From Micromonospora sp. WMMD1082 (lineage in GTDB: Bacteria; Actinomycetota; Actinomycetes; Mycobacteriales; Micromonosporaceae): a stretch of DNA of 64,000 bases. The notes beneath the pieces are model-generated. The model was given only the letters and a program-made list of their open reading frames with translations, was not told the origin of the DNA and searched no databases. The position numbers and the translations under genes were made by a program. Where the stretch lies: assembly GCF_029626175.1 (NCBI RefSeq), contig NZ_JARUBM010000002.1, positions 2,232,001 through 2,296,000 of the forward strand, written 5' to 3'. This document shows positions 36,599-45,108 of this stretch, piece by piece. Positions within the stretch are counted from its first letter, which is position 1. Every line of letters starts with the position of its first letter.

Positions 36599-37600
36599 TC
36601 AGCTCTGGGCGTACGCCGCGTCGGTGGAGAAGACCAGGCCGACGCTGATCGTGCCGTTACGCAGCGCGGTCTTGGTCAGCGGGCCGCCTCCGTCCAGCGA
36701 GGAGAACGAGCCCACCGCCAGCCCGTAGGTCTGCTCCAGGCCCGGCTTGCAGAAGGGACGCTCCTGGCACTCCGGCGGGCCACCCAGCACCGTCGCCGTG
36801 CCGGAGCACTTCTCGGCCAGCTCGGAGAGGGTCCGCACGCCGTACTTCTCGGAGAACTCCTGGGTCACGGCGAAGGCGTTCTGGGTCTGCGCCGCCGCCG
36901 GGGCGCCGAAGCTGAGGCCCACCTTCTCGCCGAGGCCGCGCAGCGCGGTGACGGTGGCCTCCACGTCCGGCGAGGAAACCGGCTGGCCGCCGCTGTTGGC
37001 CTTGCCGTTGAGGAACTCGGCCATGGTCGCGGCGTACTCCGGGACGACCTGGATCTCGCCCTTCTCCAGCGCCGGCTCGTACAGCTCCCGGTTACCGATC
37101 TGCTGGACGGTGACCTGGTAGCCGGCCGCGGTCAGCTGGATCTTGTAAAGCTCGGCGATGATCTCGCTCTCGGTGAAGTTGCCGGCCCCCACCGTGATCC
37201 GTCCGCCCGGCCCCTGCTCGACGCCGTCGGCGAGCGAGTTGGCCGTGGCGAACTCCTGAGCGGCCACCTGCGCGCTCTTACGGTCCACGTCGACCGCCTT
37301 GTTGAGCTGCACCAGCTTGGGGGTGTCGAGCACCGCGGAGACCTTGTCGAGCGCCGCGATGAGCTGTGGCGTGGCCACCTCGCTGTTGACCGCCGGGATG
37401 ATGTTGTCGGCGTTCTGGAGGGACTTGTCGTCGTCGAGCGCGATGAGCTGCTCGCCGGCCACCGGGGCGCAGCCCTCGCCCGAGGCACCCTGCTGGGGCG
37501 CCTCGGTGCCGGACGAGCCGGCGTCGCCGCACCCGGCCAGCGCCGTCGCCGCGACGACGGCGCCGACGAAGGCGATGGACAGTCTTCTACCTGCGCGCAT
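36599..37600 (-). CDS. Glycine betaine/choline-type ABC transporter binding lipoprotein, circularly permuted
   Basis: Lipid-anchored periplasmic-type binding protein for quaternary-amine osmolytes (333 residues, lipobox ALAGC). The OpuAC domain occurs in a changed order. The segment that normally ends the domain (LIALDDDKSLQNADNIIP...VDVDRKSAQVAA, about 52-113) comes first; the usual first segment ITVGAGNFTESEIIAELYK (about 135-153) follows, and the protein ends at GLVFSTDAAYAQ where the missing segment should begin. GNRELYEP, VVPEYAATMAEFLN, QTQNAFAVT and GGGPLTKTAL are intact. GGAAGG fixes the start. Operon with the two permeases; ATPase diverges. Confidence 0.88.
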   Translation of the reverse strand: MRAGRRLSIAFVGAVVAATALAGCGDAGSSGTEAPQQGASGEGCAPVAGEQLIALDDDKSLQNADNIIPAVNSEVATPQLIAALDKVSAVLDTPKLVQLNKAVDVDRKSAQVAAQEFATANSLADGVEQGPGGRITVGAGNFTESEIIAELYKIQLTAAGYQVTVQQIGNRELYEPALEKGEIQVVPEYAATMAEFLNGKANSGGQPVSSPDVEATVTALRGLGEKVGLSFGAPAAAQTQNAFAVTQEFSEKYGVRTLSELAEKCSGTATVLGGPPECQERPFCKPGLEQTYGLAVGSFSSLDGGGPLTKTALRNGTISVGLVFSTDAAYAQS

Positions 37601-37814
37601 GAGCCCGCCTTCCGTGTCCCGGCGCGGCCCGTCCGGGCCGGCCGCGTGTCCGACGGGCGATCAGCCTTCCGCCGCCCGCGATTTCCACCCAACATGCTGA
37701 CGCAACCCCCCGACAACCCGGGGAGGTCTTCGTCACCGGAACGACACCATCCGTCGCACCGCCGCCACCCGAGATCACCACCCACCCGTCGCCGGCAGCC
37801 GCCCCGGCAGTGCC

Positions 37815-38537
37815 TCAGGTGCCGGTGACCGCGTCCGCCGCCCGCCGCACCGCCCGGCGCCGGGCCCGGCGCAGCGGGCGGGGGGTGACCAGCCGTTCCA
37901 CCAGTGCGAAGAGCAGTTCGACGCTGAGCGCGAGCCCGGCGACCAGCAGCCCGCCGGCCAGGATCTGCCCGCCGCCCACCGCGATGCTCAGGCCGAACCC
38001 GAACCGGATGATCTCGCCCAGGCCACCACCGTTGACGAAGGTCGCCAGGGCCGCCGTGGCGACCACCTGGACGGCGGCGGTCCGGAACCCGGCCGCGAGA
38101 AAGGGCACCGCCAGCGGCAGCTCGACCCGGCGGAGCACCTGTGCGCCGGTCATGCCCATGCCCCGGGCCGCCTCCCGGGTCTGCGGATCGACCTGCCGCA
38201 CCCCGGTGTACGCGTTGGCCAGCAGCGGCGGCACCGCGAACACCGCCAGGGCGACCACCACGGCCGGCCGGCCGAAGCCGAGGAAGGTCAGCGGGAGGAT
38301 GGTCAGCAGGGCCAGCGTGGGCACCGCCAGGGTGAGGTTGGAGACGAGGACGACCAGGCCGCCGCCGCGGCCGGTGTGGCCCAGCCAGAGCCCGAGCGGC
38401 CAGGCCACCAGGCAGCCCAACAGCACCGCGGCGGCCGACATGCTCACGTGCTCGCCGATCCGGTCCAGGATGCCGCCCGGATTGGTCCAGTTCAGCGGGT
38501 CGTTGAGCCAGACCACCGCCTGCTCGACGGGATTCAT
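37815..38537 (-). CDS. ABC transporter permease, glycine betaine/choline type
   Basis: A 240-residue membrane protein with about six helices and the EAA loop TREAARGMGMTGAQVLRRVELPLA that docks the ATPase. Homologous to the OpuCB/OpuCD-type permeases. GGAGG precedes the ATG at 38535-38537. It lies between the second permease (47 nt upstream) and the binding-protein gene. The 214-nt gap before the binding protein has no gene. Confidence 0.92.
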   Translation of the reverse strand: MNPVEQAVVWLNDPLNWTNPGGILDRIGEHVSMSAAAVLLGCLVAWPLGLWLGHTGRGGGLVVLVSNLTLAVPTLALLTILPLTFLGFGRPAVVVALAVFAVPPLLANAYTGVRQVDPQTREAARGMGMTGAQVLRRVELPLAVPFLAAGFRTAAVQVVATAALATFVNGGGLGEIIRFGFGLSIAVGGGQILAGGLLVAGLALSVELLFALVERLVTPRPLRRARRRAVRRAADAVTGT

Positions 38538-38583
38538 CGCGTCCTCCGGGCGGTCCGGACCCGCTGACCGCGGACCGCGACGC

Positions 38584-39270
38584 TCATCCGGCCCGCCCGC
38601 GCAGCCACGGGGTGAGCAGCCGACCGGCCCCGACCAGGATCAGGTCGAGCACCAGGGCCAGCAGGATGCAGAGCAGCGTCCCGCTCATGATCTGGGCCTT
38701 GTAGAAGTTGTTGTTGAAGCCGGCGAAGATGATCTGCCCCAGCCCGCCCCGCCCGATCACCACACCGACGGTGACCAGGGCGACCGTGGAGACCGTGGCC
38801 AGTCGCAGGCCGGTGAGGATGCCGGGCAGGGCCAGCGGCAGTTCGACCCGCAGCAGCCGCCCCCAGCGGCCGTACCCCATGCCCTCGGCCGCCTCGCGTA
38901 CCTCCGCGGGCACCTGGTTGAGCCCGGCCACCGTGTTGCGGACGATCACCAGCAGCGCGTACAGCACCACCACGCTGAGCACGGTCGCGACTCCGATGCC
39001 CAGGTAGGGCGCGATGAACGCGAACAGAGCCAGGGACGGGACGGTGTAGAGCACCCCGGTGAGTGCGAGAATCGGGCCGGTCAGCGGCCGGAACCAGTAC
39101 GCCAACACGGCCAGCGGTACGGCGATCAGCGCGGCGATCAGCACCGCCCGGAGGGTCAGCGTGGTGTGGTCGCGTAGGGCGGCGAGCACCGTGTCAGAGT
39201 TGTCCCGCACGTACTGCCAGGAGAACCACGGGTTACCCGGGTCGGCCCGGTAGCTCAGGCGGAAGGACAT
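38584..39270 (-). CDS. ABC transporter permease, glycine betaine/choline type
   Basis: A 228-residue permease with about six helices and an EAA loop (VREAAEGMGYGRWGRLLRVELPLA). Partner of the 37815-38537 permease, giving a heteromeric channel. The ATG at 39268-39270 lies two bases from the divergent ATPase start; TAACGT 6 nt upstream, inside the ATPase gene, suggests leaderless transcription. Confidence 0.92.
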   Translation of the reverse strand: MSFRLSYRADPGNPWFSWQYVRDNSDTVLAALRDHTTLTLRAVLIAALIAVPLAVLAYWFRPLTGPILALTGVLYTVPSLALFAFIAPYLGIGVATVLSVVVLYALLVIVRNTVAGLNQVPAEVREAAEGMGYGRWGRLLRVELPLALPGILTGLRLATVSTVALVTVGVVIGRGGLGQIIFAGFNNNFYKAQIMSGTLLCILLALVLDLILVGAGRLLTPWLRGRAG

Positions 39271-39272
39271 AC

Positions 39273-40268
39273 GTGGACGTTACCCCGGTCGCCGACGGCG
39301 GTCAGCGCGCGGCGTCGATCACCCTCGACGGCATCGGCAAGCGTTACCCGGACGGCACCGAGGCGGTCCACGACCTCAGCCTGCACGTCGACGCGGGCGA
39401 GTTGGTCGTGCTCATCGGCCCCTCGGGCTGCGGCAAGTCGACCGTACTGCGGATGATCAACCGCCTGATCGAGCCGACCGCCGGCCGGATCATGCTCGGC
39501 GACTCCGACGTCACCCGGGTCGACCCGGTGAAACTGCGCCGGCAGATCGGCTACGTCATCCAGAACGTCGGGCTCTTCCCGCACCAGACGGTGGCCGCCA
39601 ACGTCGCCACGGTGCCCCGGCTGCTCGGCTGGCCCGCCGGCCGCGTCCGACCCCGGGTCGCCGAACTGCTGGAACTGGTCGGTCTCGATCCGGCGCAGTT
39701 CGGCCGGCGCTACCCACACGAGCTCTCCGGCGGGCAGCGACAGCGGGTCGGGGTGGCCCGGGCGCTCGCGGCCGACCCGGTGGTGCTGCTGATGGACGAG
39801 CCGTTCTCCGCCGTCGACCCGATCGTGCGGACCCGGCTCCAGGAGGAGTTCCTGCGGTTGCAGGCCGAGGTGCGCAAGACCATCGTCCTGGTCACCCACG
39901 ACCTGGACGAGGCCGTCCGGCTCGGCGACCGGATCGCGGTGCTCTCCGAGGGTGGCCGGCTGGAGCAGTACGACACCCCGGCGGCGCTGCTCGGTGCCCC
40001 CACCACCCCGTTCGTCCGCGAGTTCGTCGGTGCCGACCGGGGCATCCGCCGGCTGGCGGTCACCCCGGTCACCCGGGAGGTGCTCGATCCGCTGCCGGTC
40101 GACGGCGCGGCGGAACTGCCGGCGGTGCCGCTGGGCGGCTCGGCGTACGACGCGCTGGCCGTGCTGCTCACGTCGACCCGTGGCCACGCCGTGGTCACCG
40201 AGGACGGGCGGCCGGTCGGGGTGCTCAGCCGGGAGCGCATCCTGGCACTGGCGGAGCCGACCGGCTGA
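39273..40268 (+). CDS. ABC transporter ATPase, glycine betaine/choline type
   Basis: A 331-residue ATPase with Walker A GPSGCGKST, Q-loop YVIQNVGLFPHQT, signature LSGGQRQRVGVARAL, Walker B VLLMDEP and switch His in VTHDLDEA. The C-terminus contains one CBS-like half (GHAVVTEDGRPVGVLSRERILA); OpuA-type ATPases sense ionic strength through paired CBS domains, so regulation may be reduced. GGAAGGA (39261-39267) fixes the GTG at 39273, in the start of the opposite gene. It diverges from the permeases it energises. Confidence 0.92.
   Translation: MDVTPVADGGQRAASITLDGIGKRYPDGTEAVHDLSLHVDAGELVVLIGPSGCGKSTVLRMINRLIEPTAGRIMLGDSDVTRVDPVKLRRQIGYVIQNVGLFPHQTVAANVATVPRLLGWPAGRVRPRVAELLELVGLDPAQFGRRYPHELSGGQRQRVGVARALAADPVVLLMDEPFSAVDPIVRTRLQEEFLRLQAEVRKTIVLVTHDLDEAVRLGDRIAVLSEGGRLEQYDTPAALLGAPTTPFVREFVGADRGIRRLAVTPVTREVLDPLPVDGAAELPAVPLGGSAYDALAVLLTSTRGHAVVTEDGRPVGVLSRERILALAEPTG
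39277..39282 (-). promoter_or_regulatory. -10 element for the leftward permease operon
   Basis: TAACGT on the minus strand, 6 nt before the ATG at 39270 and inside the first codons of the divergent ATPase gene. Confidence 0.5.
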
Positions 40269-40302
40269 AGCCGTCGGGCCGTGGCCGGACGGCCGGTACG
40301 GG

Positions 40303-40335
40303 CGGCCGGGTCCGCCATGCGGGCGGACCCGGCCG
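40303..40335. terminator. Hairpin terminator between the ATPase and the membrane gene at 40404
   Basis: Perfect inverted repeat, 14-nt arms (40303-40316 and 40322-40335), 5-nt loop, 34 nt after the ATPase stop; suitable for both converging genes. Confidence 0.8.
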
Positions 40336-40403
40336 GAGCCACGTAGGGGGTGGGCGGTCGCGCTGAAGGCTGGGGCCGGCCGGTCGCCGGGCCGGCCGCG
40401 CCG

Positions 40404-40895
40404 TCAGCGCCGTCCCCGGTAGCCGCCCAGCGTGGCGATTCCGATGATCCAACCGGTGAAGAGGCCGTACTCCGCGCCGTCACCGGCGGCCTGGAAGGCG
40501 CCCACCAGCGACGGGTTGGTCCGGATCAGGGTGGTGAGCAGGGCCGCGAAGGCACCCGCGAAGACATACGCCGCCCAGCCGGCGAAGAACTGGCTGAGGG
40601 TGCCGCGCGCACGGGCGAGTTGGGAGCCCGGGAGCAGATAGAGGAACACGAGGGTCAGGACGACCACGAGAATCGCCTTCAGGTCGTCGGCGAAGATCTC
40701 CTGGATCGAGTCGGAGGAGTCGAATCGCCAGGCCGGCCAGGCGAGCAGCCTCAGGAACCACCCGCCTGCGCTGTCCGGGTCGGTGTTCTCCCTGACCCAG
40801 TCGACGTACCAGGGACTGCCGAAGACCAGGACGAGGATGAGCGCGGCAAGGGTGCCGGCGCCCGGTGCGGACTTGTATCGATTGGTGAGAGCCAT
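40404..40895 (-). CDS. Small membrane protein, function unknown
   Basis: A 163-residue protein with about four hydrophobic helices, an N-terminal helix after a short basic stretch and a pair of helices flanking a Gln/Arg loop. No family recognised. TAGCGG near the ATG at 40893-40895 is not a clear -10. It forms no operon with its neighbours, being 113 nt from the next minus-strand gene. Confidence 0.65.
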   Translation of the reverse strand: MALTNRYKSAPGAGTLAALILVLVFGSPWYVDWVRENTDPDSAGGWFLRLLAWPAWRFDSSDSIQEIFADDLKAILVVVLTLVFLYLLPGSQLARARGTLSQFFAGWAAYVFAGAFAALLTTLIRTNPSLVGAFQAAGDGAEYGLFTGWIIGIATLGGYRGRR

Positions 40896-41008
40896 GGCCC
40901 GCTAGTTCCCAGCGGATCGACGTGGGCAAACGCGAGGCGCGATTTATGGTGTTACGCCGGACCTGGCCGCTCGGTGCCGGGCACCGCCACCACCTTCACG
41001 AGGGCCGG

Positions 41009-41314
41009 TCAGTGCTTCATCAGGTAGTCGATGAAGGCGGCGCGCAACAGCGGTGCGGACTCCTCGTAGCCGTGACCGGTCATCTCCCGCCAGAGGGCGG
41101 CCGCCTCGTCGATCGTCGGCCCTACCGAGTTCGGCGCCCCGTCCAGCGCTGCGGCCTCGTCGGCGTTCGGCAGGTGCCGCAGCACGGACCAGAAGAACCC
41201 GACGTCACGGCGCTCCCGGGCCAGCGCGAACGCCTGCTCACGCAGTTCCTCGGTGGAGAGGGCGTCCAGTTCCTCGAACGACCGGCCGCCGGAGATCGAT
41301 GATGTGTCGGTCAT
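41009..41314 (-). CDS. Small conserved-looking soluble protein, function unknown
   Basis: A 101-residue acidic helical protein with no signal or membrane segment. Pattern RSFEELDALSTEELREQAFALARERRDVGFF then HLPNADEAAALDG and WREMTGHG. No family known to me. The ATG at 41312-41314 follows TAGGCT by 6 nt, identical to the coaX arrangement, which supports a real leaderless gene. Confidence 0.65.
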   Translation of the reverse strand: MTDTSSISGGRSFEELDALSTEELREQAFALARERRDVGFFWSVLRHLPNADEAAALDGAPNSVGPTIDEAAALWREMTGHGYEESAPLLRAAFIDYLMKH

Positions 41315-41320
41315 GCGCAG

Positions 41321-41326
41321 AGCCTA
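41321..41326 (-). promoter_or_regulatory. -10 element for leaderless start at 41314
   Basis: TAGGCT on the minus strand, 6 nt before the ATG. Confidence 0.5.
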
Positions 41327-41410
41327 ACCGCCGAGATCACTCTCGGCGCGCCGACGCTCGGCCGGCCGCGCCACGCGGCGCCGTCCGACCGGCGAGAAGT
41401 GCCCGACCGG

Positions 41411-42628
41411 TCACCGGTCGTCGGACTCCCAACTGCGCGGGCCGCTCTCCCACTGCCGGGACCCCCACGGGTCGGCGGTGCTCACGATGGGTTGGGCCGG
41501 CAGGACGGGCGGCCAGTCGCCGACCGGCTCCGGCCGGGACACGCTCCACCCGCCGCCGGTCGTGGCGTCCATCGGCGGCGCCGGTGGCACGGGCAGCGCC
41601 CCAGGTGCCGACACCGGCCGCCCGTACGTCTCGACCAGGCGGGTCACCACGAGCCCGACGGCCAGCACCGCGGCACCGACCGCCCACCGGCTGACGGTCC
41701 AGCCGCGCGCCTGCGCGTACGCGAGGAACAACCCGATCGCGCCGGCCGTCAGCAGCGTGCCGAACACGCCACCCCGCAGCCCGAACGCGCTGGTACCGGC
41801 GAGCAGTGCGGCGCCCACCGCCAGCACCGTCCAGTCCAGCCCCACCGCCGGCGCCACCGCGCCGTCCGTCGAGGCGATCAGCACGCCGGCGAACACCGCC
41901 AGCACGGTGGAGCAGACGTACCCACCGGTGGTCACGACGGCGGCCCACGCACCCCGCCGGCGGGCCGGGTCGGCGACCGGCCGGAACCGACCGACCACCC
42001 GGCGGATCGGGCTGACCGCCCCGAACAGCCCGCCGAACACGGCGAGCGCGGCGAAGCCGACGAAGATCTGCCCGGCCGTGCCGAGCGGATCGTAATTCCC
42101 CTGCACCAGCACGGGCGCCGACCGCTGCTCGACATAGATGATGACGCCGGCCGCGCCACCGAGGCTGGCCGCCCAGCCCGGCACGTGCAGCAGCACCACG
42201 ACCAGTCCCAGCAGCAGTCCACCGACCGCGGCCACCGCGGCGGCCGTACCGACGCTGACGAGCACGCCCCGGTCGCTCTGTTCGGCGAAGTGCAGGCCGG
42301 CCGCGACCGCCACCGGCCCGATCGCGAGATTGACCGCGGCCGTCCGCAGGCTCAGCCCGGCGGCCAGGGCCAGCAGGCCGACGCCGACCACGTCGACGAT
42401 GAGGCCGCGCAGGCCGCTGCCCCGCAGCACTGCCGGATCCTCCTGCCACACCAGGTAGACCAGTGCACCGAAACCGAGCAGCAGCAGCGTCTCCCAGACG
42501 ATGTAGACGCCGAAACGGTCCCGGCCCGGCTCGGTGTCGGGGTCGTCGAGGACGGCCTCCGCACCGGTCGCGGGAACGGCCGAGGTGGGCTCCGGCTCTC
42601 CGCTGCGGCCCGGTTCGTCGTACCCCAT
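41411..42628 (-). CDS. Multi-pass membrane protein resembling a sugar ABC permease, without partners
   Basis: A 405-residue protein with about nine hydrophobic helices between residues 35 and 350, arranged like BPD_transp_2 (ribose-type) permeases, and soluble Pro/Ser-rich ends. I do not see an EAA loop. No ATPase or binding protein is adjacent, so it may be a relic or a stand-alone protein; the family call is tentative. GGGAGG lies about 8 nt before the ATG at 42626-42628. The 145-nt gap to the next gene holds nothing. Confidence 0.65.
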   Translation of the reverse strand: MGYDEPGRSGEPEPTSAVPATGAEAVLDDPDTEPGRDRFGVYIVWETLLLLGFGALVYLVWQEDPAVLRGSGLRGLIVDVVGVGLLALAAGLSLRTAAVNLAIGPVAVAAGLHFAEQSDRGVLVSVGTAAAVAAVGGLLLGLVVVLLHVPGWAASLGGAAGVIIYVEQRSAPVLVQGNYDPLGTAGQIFVGFAALAVFGGLFGAVSPIRRVVGRFRPVADPARRRGAWAAVVTTGGYVCSTVLAVFAGVLIASTDGAVAPAVGLDWTVLAVGAALLAGTSAFGLRGGVFGTLLTAGAIGLFLAYAQARGWTVSRWAVGAAVLAVGLVVTRLVETYGRPVSAPGALPVPPAPPMDATTGGGWSVSRPEPVGDWPPVLPAQPIVSTADPWGSRQWESGPRSWESDDR

Positions 42629-42773
42629 GATTTCTGCCTCCCAGCGGCCGCCCGGACTCCACCGACGCGCGGGCGGGCCGGCGGCGGGGCGTTGCCTTGC
42701 GGTCGCAGGCACCGTACCCGCGCTCCGGAGCCGGGCGGAACCCCCCGGCCAGGGCGGGTGTCGAAGTCCCGGC

Positions 42774-43292
42774 CTATCGCCGGCCCGGGTGGTTCTCCCA
42801 GTCGTCCGGCTCGTGCTCGTCGTCGGGCTGGTCCGGCACCCGGCAGGACCGCTCAAGCCAGAGCGCGGCAGCCACCAGGGCGGCCGACGCCAGCAGGCCG
42901 GCGACGGCCGCCGGGCGGTCGTCGGCGGCCGCCCGCGTCGACTGCACGAACAGCCAGCCCGTCAGCCCCGCGTACGCGCCGGTGAAGATCGCGCCGACCA
43001 GCGCGGACGCCTTGGCCAGCACGACGAACCGGGCAACCATCAGCGGGTTGACCGGATCACGGCCCGGTCGGCGCTCGATCCGGCCCCGGGTGTTGATCGC
43101 GGCGTACGCCTCCAGCACGGCGAGTCCGGCGAGGGTGACCACCGGTAGCCACGGCAGCGGCGGCAGTCGGTCGTAGTAGAAGCTGCTGATCAGCAGCCAG
43201 GCGACCGCGGCGGCGGCGAGGGCGGCCACCACCAGGGTCGAGATGCGGGTCGGACCCATCCGCGACCCGTCGGGCGGTGGCGACACGCTCAT
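42774..43292 (-). CDS. DUF3180 membrane protein
   Basis: A 172-residue protein with four hydrophobic helices and a conserved GRDPVNPLMVARFVVLAKASALVGAIFTG segment in the third-helix region. Belongs to a family of actinobacterial proteins constantly found after folK (counterpart Rv3605c), function unknown. The start overlaps the stop of a 10-codon mini-ORF as ATGA, which itself overlaps the folK stop. Confidence 0.85.
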   Translation of the reverse strand: MSVSPPPDGSRMGPTRISTLVVAALAAAAVAWLLISSFYYDRLPPLPWLPVVTLAGLAVLEAYAAINTRGRIERRPGRDPVNPLMVARFVVLAKASALVGAIFTGAYAGLTGWLFVQSTRAAADDRPAAVAGLLASAALVAAALWLERSCRVPDQPDDEHEPDDWENHPGRR

Positions 43293-43321
43293 GCCGGGCT
43301 CACTCCGCTGGGTTCGCTCAT
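43289..43321 (-). CDS. 10-codon mini-ORF joining folK and DUF3180
   Basis: ATG at 43319-43321 overlaps the folK TGA (43318-43320), and its own TGA (43289-43291) overlaps the DUF3180 ATG (43290-43292). It encodes MSEPSGVSPA. Two ATGA overlaps in a row suggest a ribosome relay between the genes; the peptide itself is probably irrelevant. Confidence 0.4.
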   Translation of the reverse strand: MSEPSGVSPA

Positions 43322-43845
43322 GCCGTCGACTCTAACGTCAGATCAGGTCGGGGGCTCAGTTCCGGCACCTCGGCGGCAGCCGGGCCGGCGGTGAGCAGGT
43401 CGGTCAACCAACCGTGTCCGGGCAGCTGACCGTAGGGTTGGATGTCGATCCACGGCCGGAGCACGAAGGCCCGCAGGTGTGCCCGGGGATGCGGCAGGAT
43501 CAGCTCGGGATCGTCGCTGAACACCGGACGGCCGTCGTCGGTCCACACCGCGACGACGTCGACGTCGAGCGTGCGGGGGCCGAAGCGCCGCCGCGGGTCG
43601 CGGACGCGGCCGGCGCGTCCCTCCGCCGCCCGGGCCCGCGCCAACCAGTCGGACGGCCCGGCGGCCGGATCCGCGGCCAGCAGCACGGCGTTCAGGTACG
43701 CCGGCTGCGCGGTGTCGCCCCACGGTGGGGTCTCGTAGACGCCGGAGACCACCAGGACGCTGTCGCCCAGCGCGTCCAGGGCGGTACGCAGGTGGCCGAG
43801 CCGGTCGCCGAGGTTGCTGCCGAGGGAGAGCACGGCACGCGTCAT
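43318..43845 (-). CDS. folK: 2-amino-4-hydroxy-6-hydroxymethyldihydropteridine pyrophosphokinase
   Basis: Activates hydroxymethyl-dihydropterin for dihydropteroate synthesis. The 175-residue product has LSLGSNLGDRLGHL, SGVYETPPWGDTAQPAYLNAV, RFGPRTLDVDVV and LPHPRAHLRAFVL. The ATG at 43843-43845 overlaps the folB stop as ATGA. Order folP-folB-folK matches other actinobacteria. Confidence 0.96.
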   Translation of the reverse strand: MTRAVLSLGSNLGDRLGHLRTALDALGDSVLVVSGVYETPPWGDTAQPAYLNAVLLAADPAAGPSDWLARARAAEGRAGRVRDPRRRFGPRTLDVDVVAVWTDDGRPVFSDDPELILPHPRAHLRAFVLRPWIDIQPYGQLPGHGWLTDLLTAGPAAAEVPELSPRPDLTLESTA

Positions 43846-44207
43846 CGGGTACGCGTCCGGCGCATCGTCACGGCCACGTCGGTGAAGGCGTGCGGTACCG
43901 GCGCCTCGGGCTTGTGCACCGTGACCGTCGCGCCGGAGACCCGCGGATCGGCTAGGCAGACCTCGATCAGCCGGTCGGCGAGGGTTTCGATCAGGTTGAC
44001 CGGCTCGCCGGTGACCACCGCGACCAGGCGTTCGGCCAGCTCCCCGTAGTGCACGGTGTCGGTCACGTCGTCGGACCGGGCGGCCGGGCCGAGATCGAGT
44101 TCCAGTACCGCGTCGACGACGAACTCCTGCCCACTGGCGCGTTCGAAGTCGTACACACCGTGCCGGCCGTGCGCCCGCAGACCGGTCAGTTCGATCCGGT
44201 CGCTCAC
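43842..44207 (-). CDS. folB: Dihydroneopterin aldolase
   Basis: Cleaves dihydroneopterin to 6-hydroxymethyl-dihydropterin. The 121-residue product has RIELTGLRAHGRHGVYDFER and a VTVHKPEAPVPHAFTDVAVTM end, both conserved. The start is uncertain: GTG at 44205-44207 gives the usual length; a GTG at 44229-44231 (MNHRLSAG...) is in frame and lies in the repeat region with GTGA-type stop/start overlaps after folP. Confidence 0.93.
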   Translation of the reverse strand: MSDRIELTGLRAHGRHGVYDFERASGQEFVVDAVLELDLGPAARSDDVTDTVHYGELAERLVAVVTGEPVNLIETLADRLIEVCLADPRVSGATVTVHKPEAPVPHAFTDVAVTMRRTRTR

Positions 44208-44216
44208 GCCGGCACT

Positions 44217-44255
44217 GAGTCGATGATTCACTCGCTCACGCTCTCATGCCGGCAC
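44217..44255. repeat. GAGC-rich repeat at the folP-folB junction
   Basis: Matches 10804-10844 almost base for base (differences at two bases and a 2-nt gap). On the minus strand it runs through the folP stop with ATGA, then GTGA overlaps every few codons until the folB start. Confidence 0.75.
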
Positions 44256-45095
44256 CGGGGCGAGGCGGGGACGGCCGGTGGCCTGCCAGACGGCGAGCGC
44301 GTCGACGGTGGCGCGCACGTCGTGCACCCGAACCCCCCAGGCACCGGCGGCGACCGCGAGCAGGCTGGTGGCGACGGTGGCCGTCGCCCGCCCGTCGGTG
44401 GGACGCGGCGTGCCGTCGGGGCCGGCCAGCAACTGGCCCAGATACGACTTGCGGCTCGCACCGAACAGCAGGGGGTGGCCAAGGTCGAGCAGTTCGGGCA
44501 GCCGGGCGCTGAGCTGCCAGTTGTGCGCGGCCGTCTTGGCGAAGCCGAGACCCGGGTCGATGACGATGCGGTCCGGGGCCACTCCGGCGGCGAGCGCCGC
44601 GTCCACCCGTTGGCCGAGTTCGGCACGTACGTCGGCGACCACGTCGCCGTAGCGCGCCAGCTCGCTCATCCGGCGGGAGTGGCCACGCCAGTGCATCAGG
44701 ACCCAGGGACAGCCGGCGTCGCGGACCACCCGGGCCATGTCCGGGTCGGCGAGCCCGCCGGAGACGTCGTTGACGACGCTCGCCCCGGCGTCGAGGGCGG
44801 CAGTGGCGACCCGGGCGCGGGTGGTGTCGATGCTGACCGGAACGCCGGCGGCGGCTAGTTCCCGGATGACCGGTACCACGCGAGCGGCCTCGGTCGCCGC
44901 GTCGACCCGGTCGGCGCCGGGTCGCGTCGACTCGCCGCCGACATCCACCAACCCCGCCCCATCCGCGCGCAGCCGGACGCCGTGTGCGACAGCGGCGTCG
45001 ACGTCGGCGTAGCGTCCGCCGTCGGAGAAAGAGTCGGGCGTGACGTTCAGGACGCCCATCACCACCGGGGCCGCGGCCCGCACCAGATCGGTCAC
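44244..45095 (-). CDS. folP: Dihydropteroate synthase
   Basis: Condenses the activated pterin with p-aminobenzoate; sulfonamide target. The 283-residue product has the two signatures MGVLNVTPDSFSDGG and GAGLVDVGGESTRPGA, plus IDPGLGFAKT and LFGASRKSYLG. The GTG at 45093-45095 follows TACCGT by 7 nt, so it is a probable leaderless start and the beginning of the folP-folB-folK-DUF3180 operon here. In relatives this operon continues from ftsH-folE, which lies 12.7 kb away in this window. Confidence 0.97.
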   Translation of the reverse strand: MTDLVRAAAPVVMGVLNVTPDSFSDGGRYADVDAAVAHGVRLRADGAGLVDVGGESTRPGADRVDAATEAARVVPVIRELAAAGVPVSIDTTRARVATAALDAGASVVNDVSGGLADPDMARVVRDAGCPWVLMHWRGHSRRMSELARYGDVVADVRAELGQRVDAALAAGVAPDRIVIDPGLGFAKTAAHNWQLSARLPELLDLGHPLLFGASRKSYLGQLLAGPDGTPRPTDGRATATVATSLLAVAAGAWGVRVHDVRATVDALAVWQATGRPRLAPVPA

Positions 45096-45102
45096 GAGTA
45101 GG

Positions 45103-45108
45103 ACGGTA
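45103..45108 (-). promoter_or_regulatory. -10 element for leaderless folP
   Basis: TACCGT on the minus strand, 7 nt before the folP GTG. Separate promotion of folP makes sense because folE no longer precedes it directly. Confidence 0.5.

Noticed and set aside
36599..37600. The permuted binding protein considered as a frameshift artefact
   Set aside because: The frame is continuous, the lipobox and both parts are in order and no stop or shift lies between them; a simple truncation would not put the C-terminal segment first.
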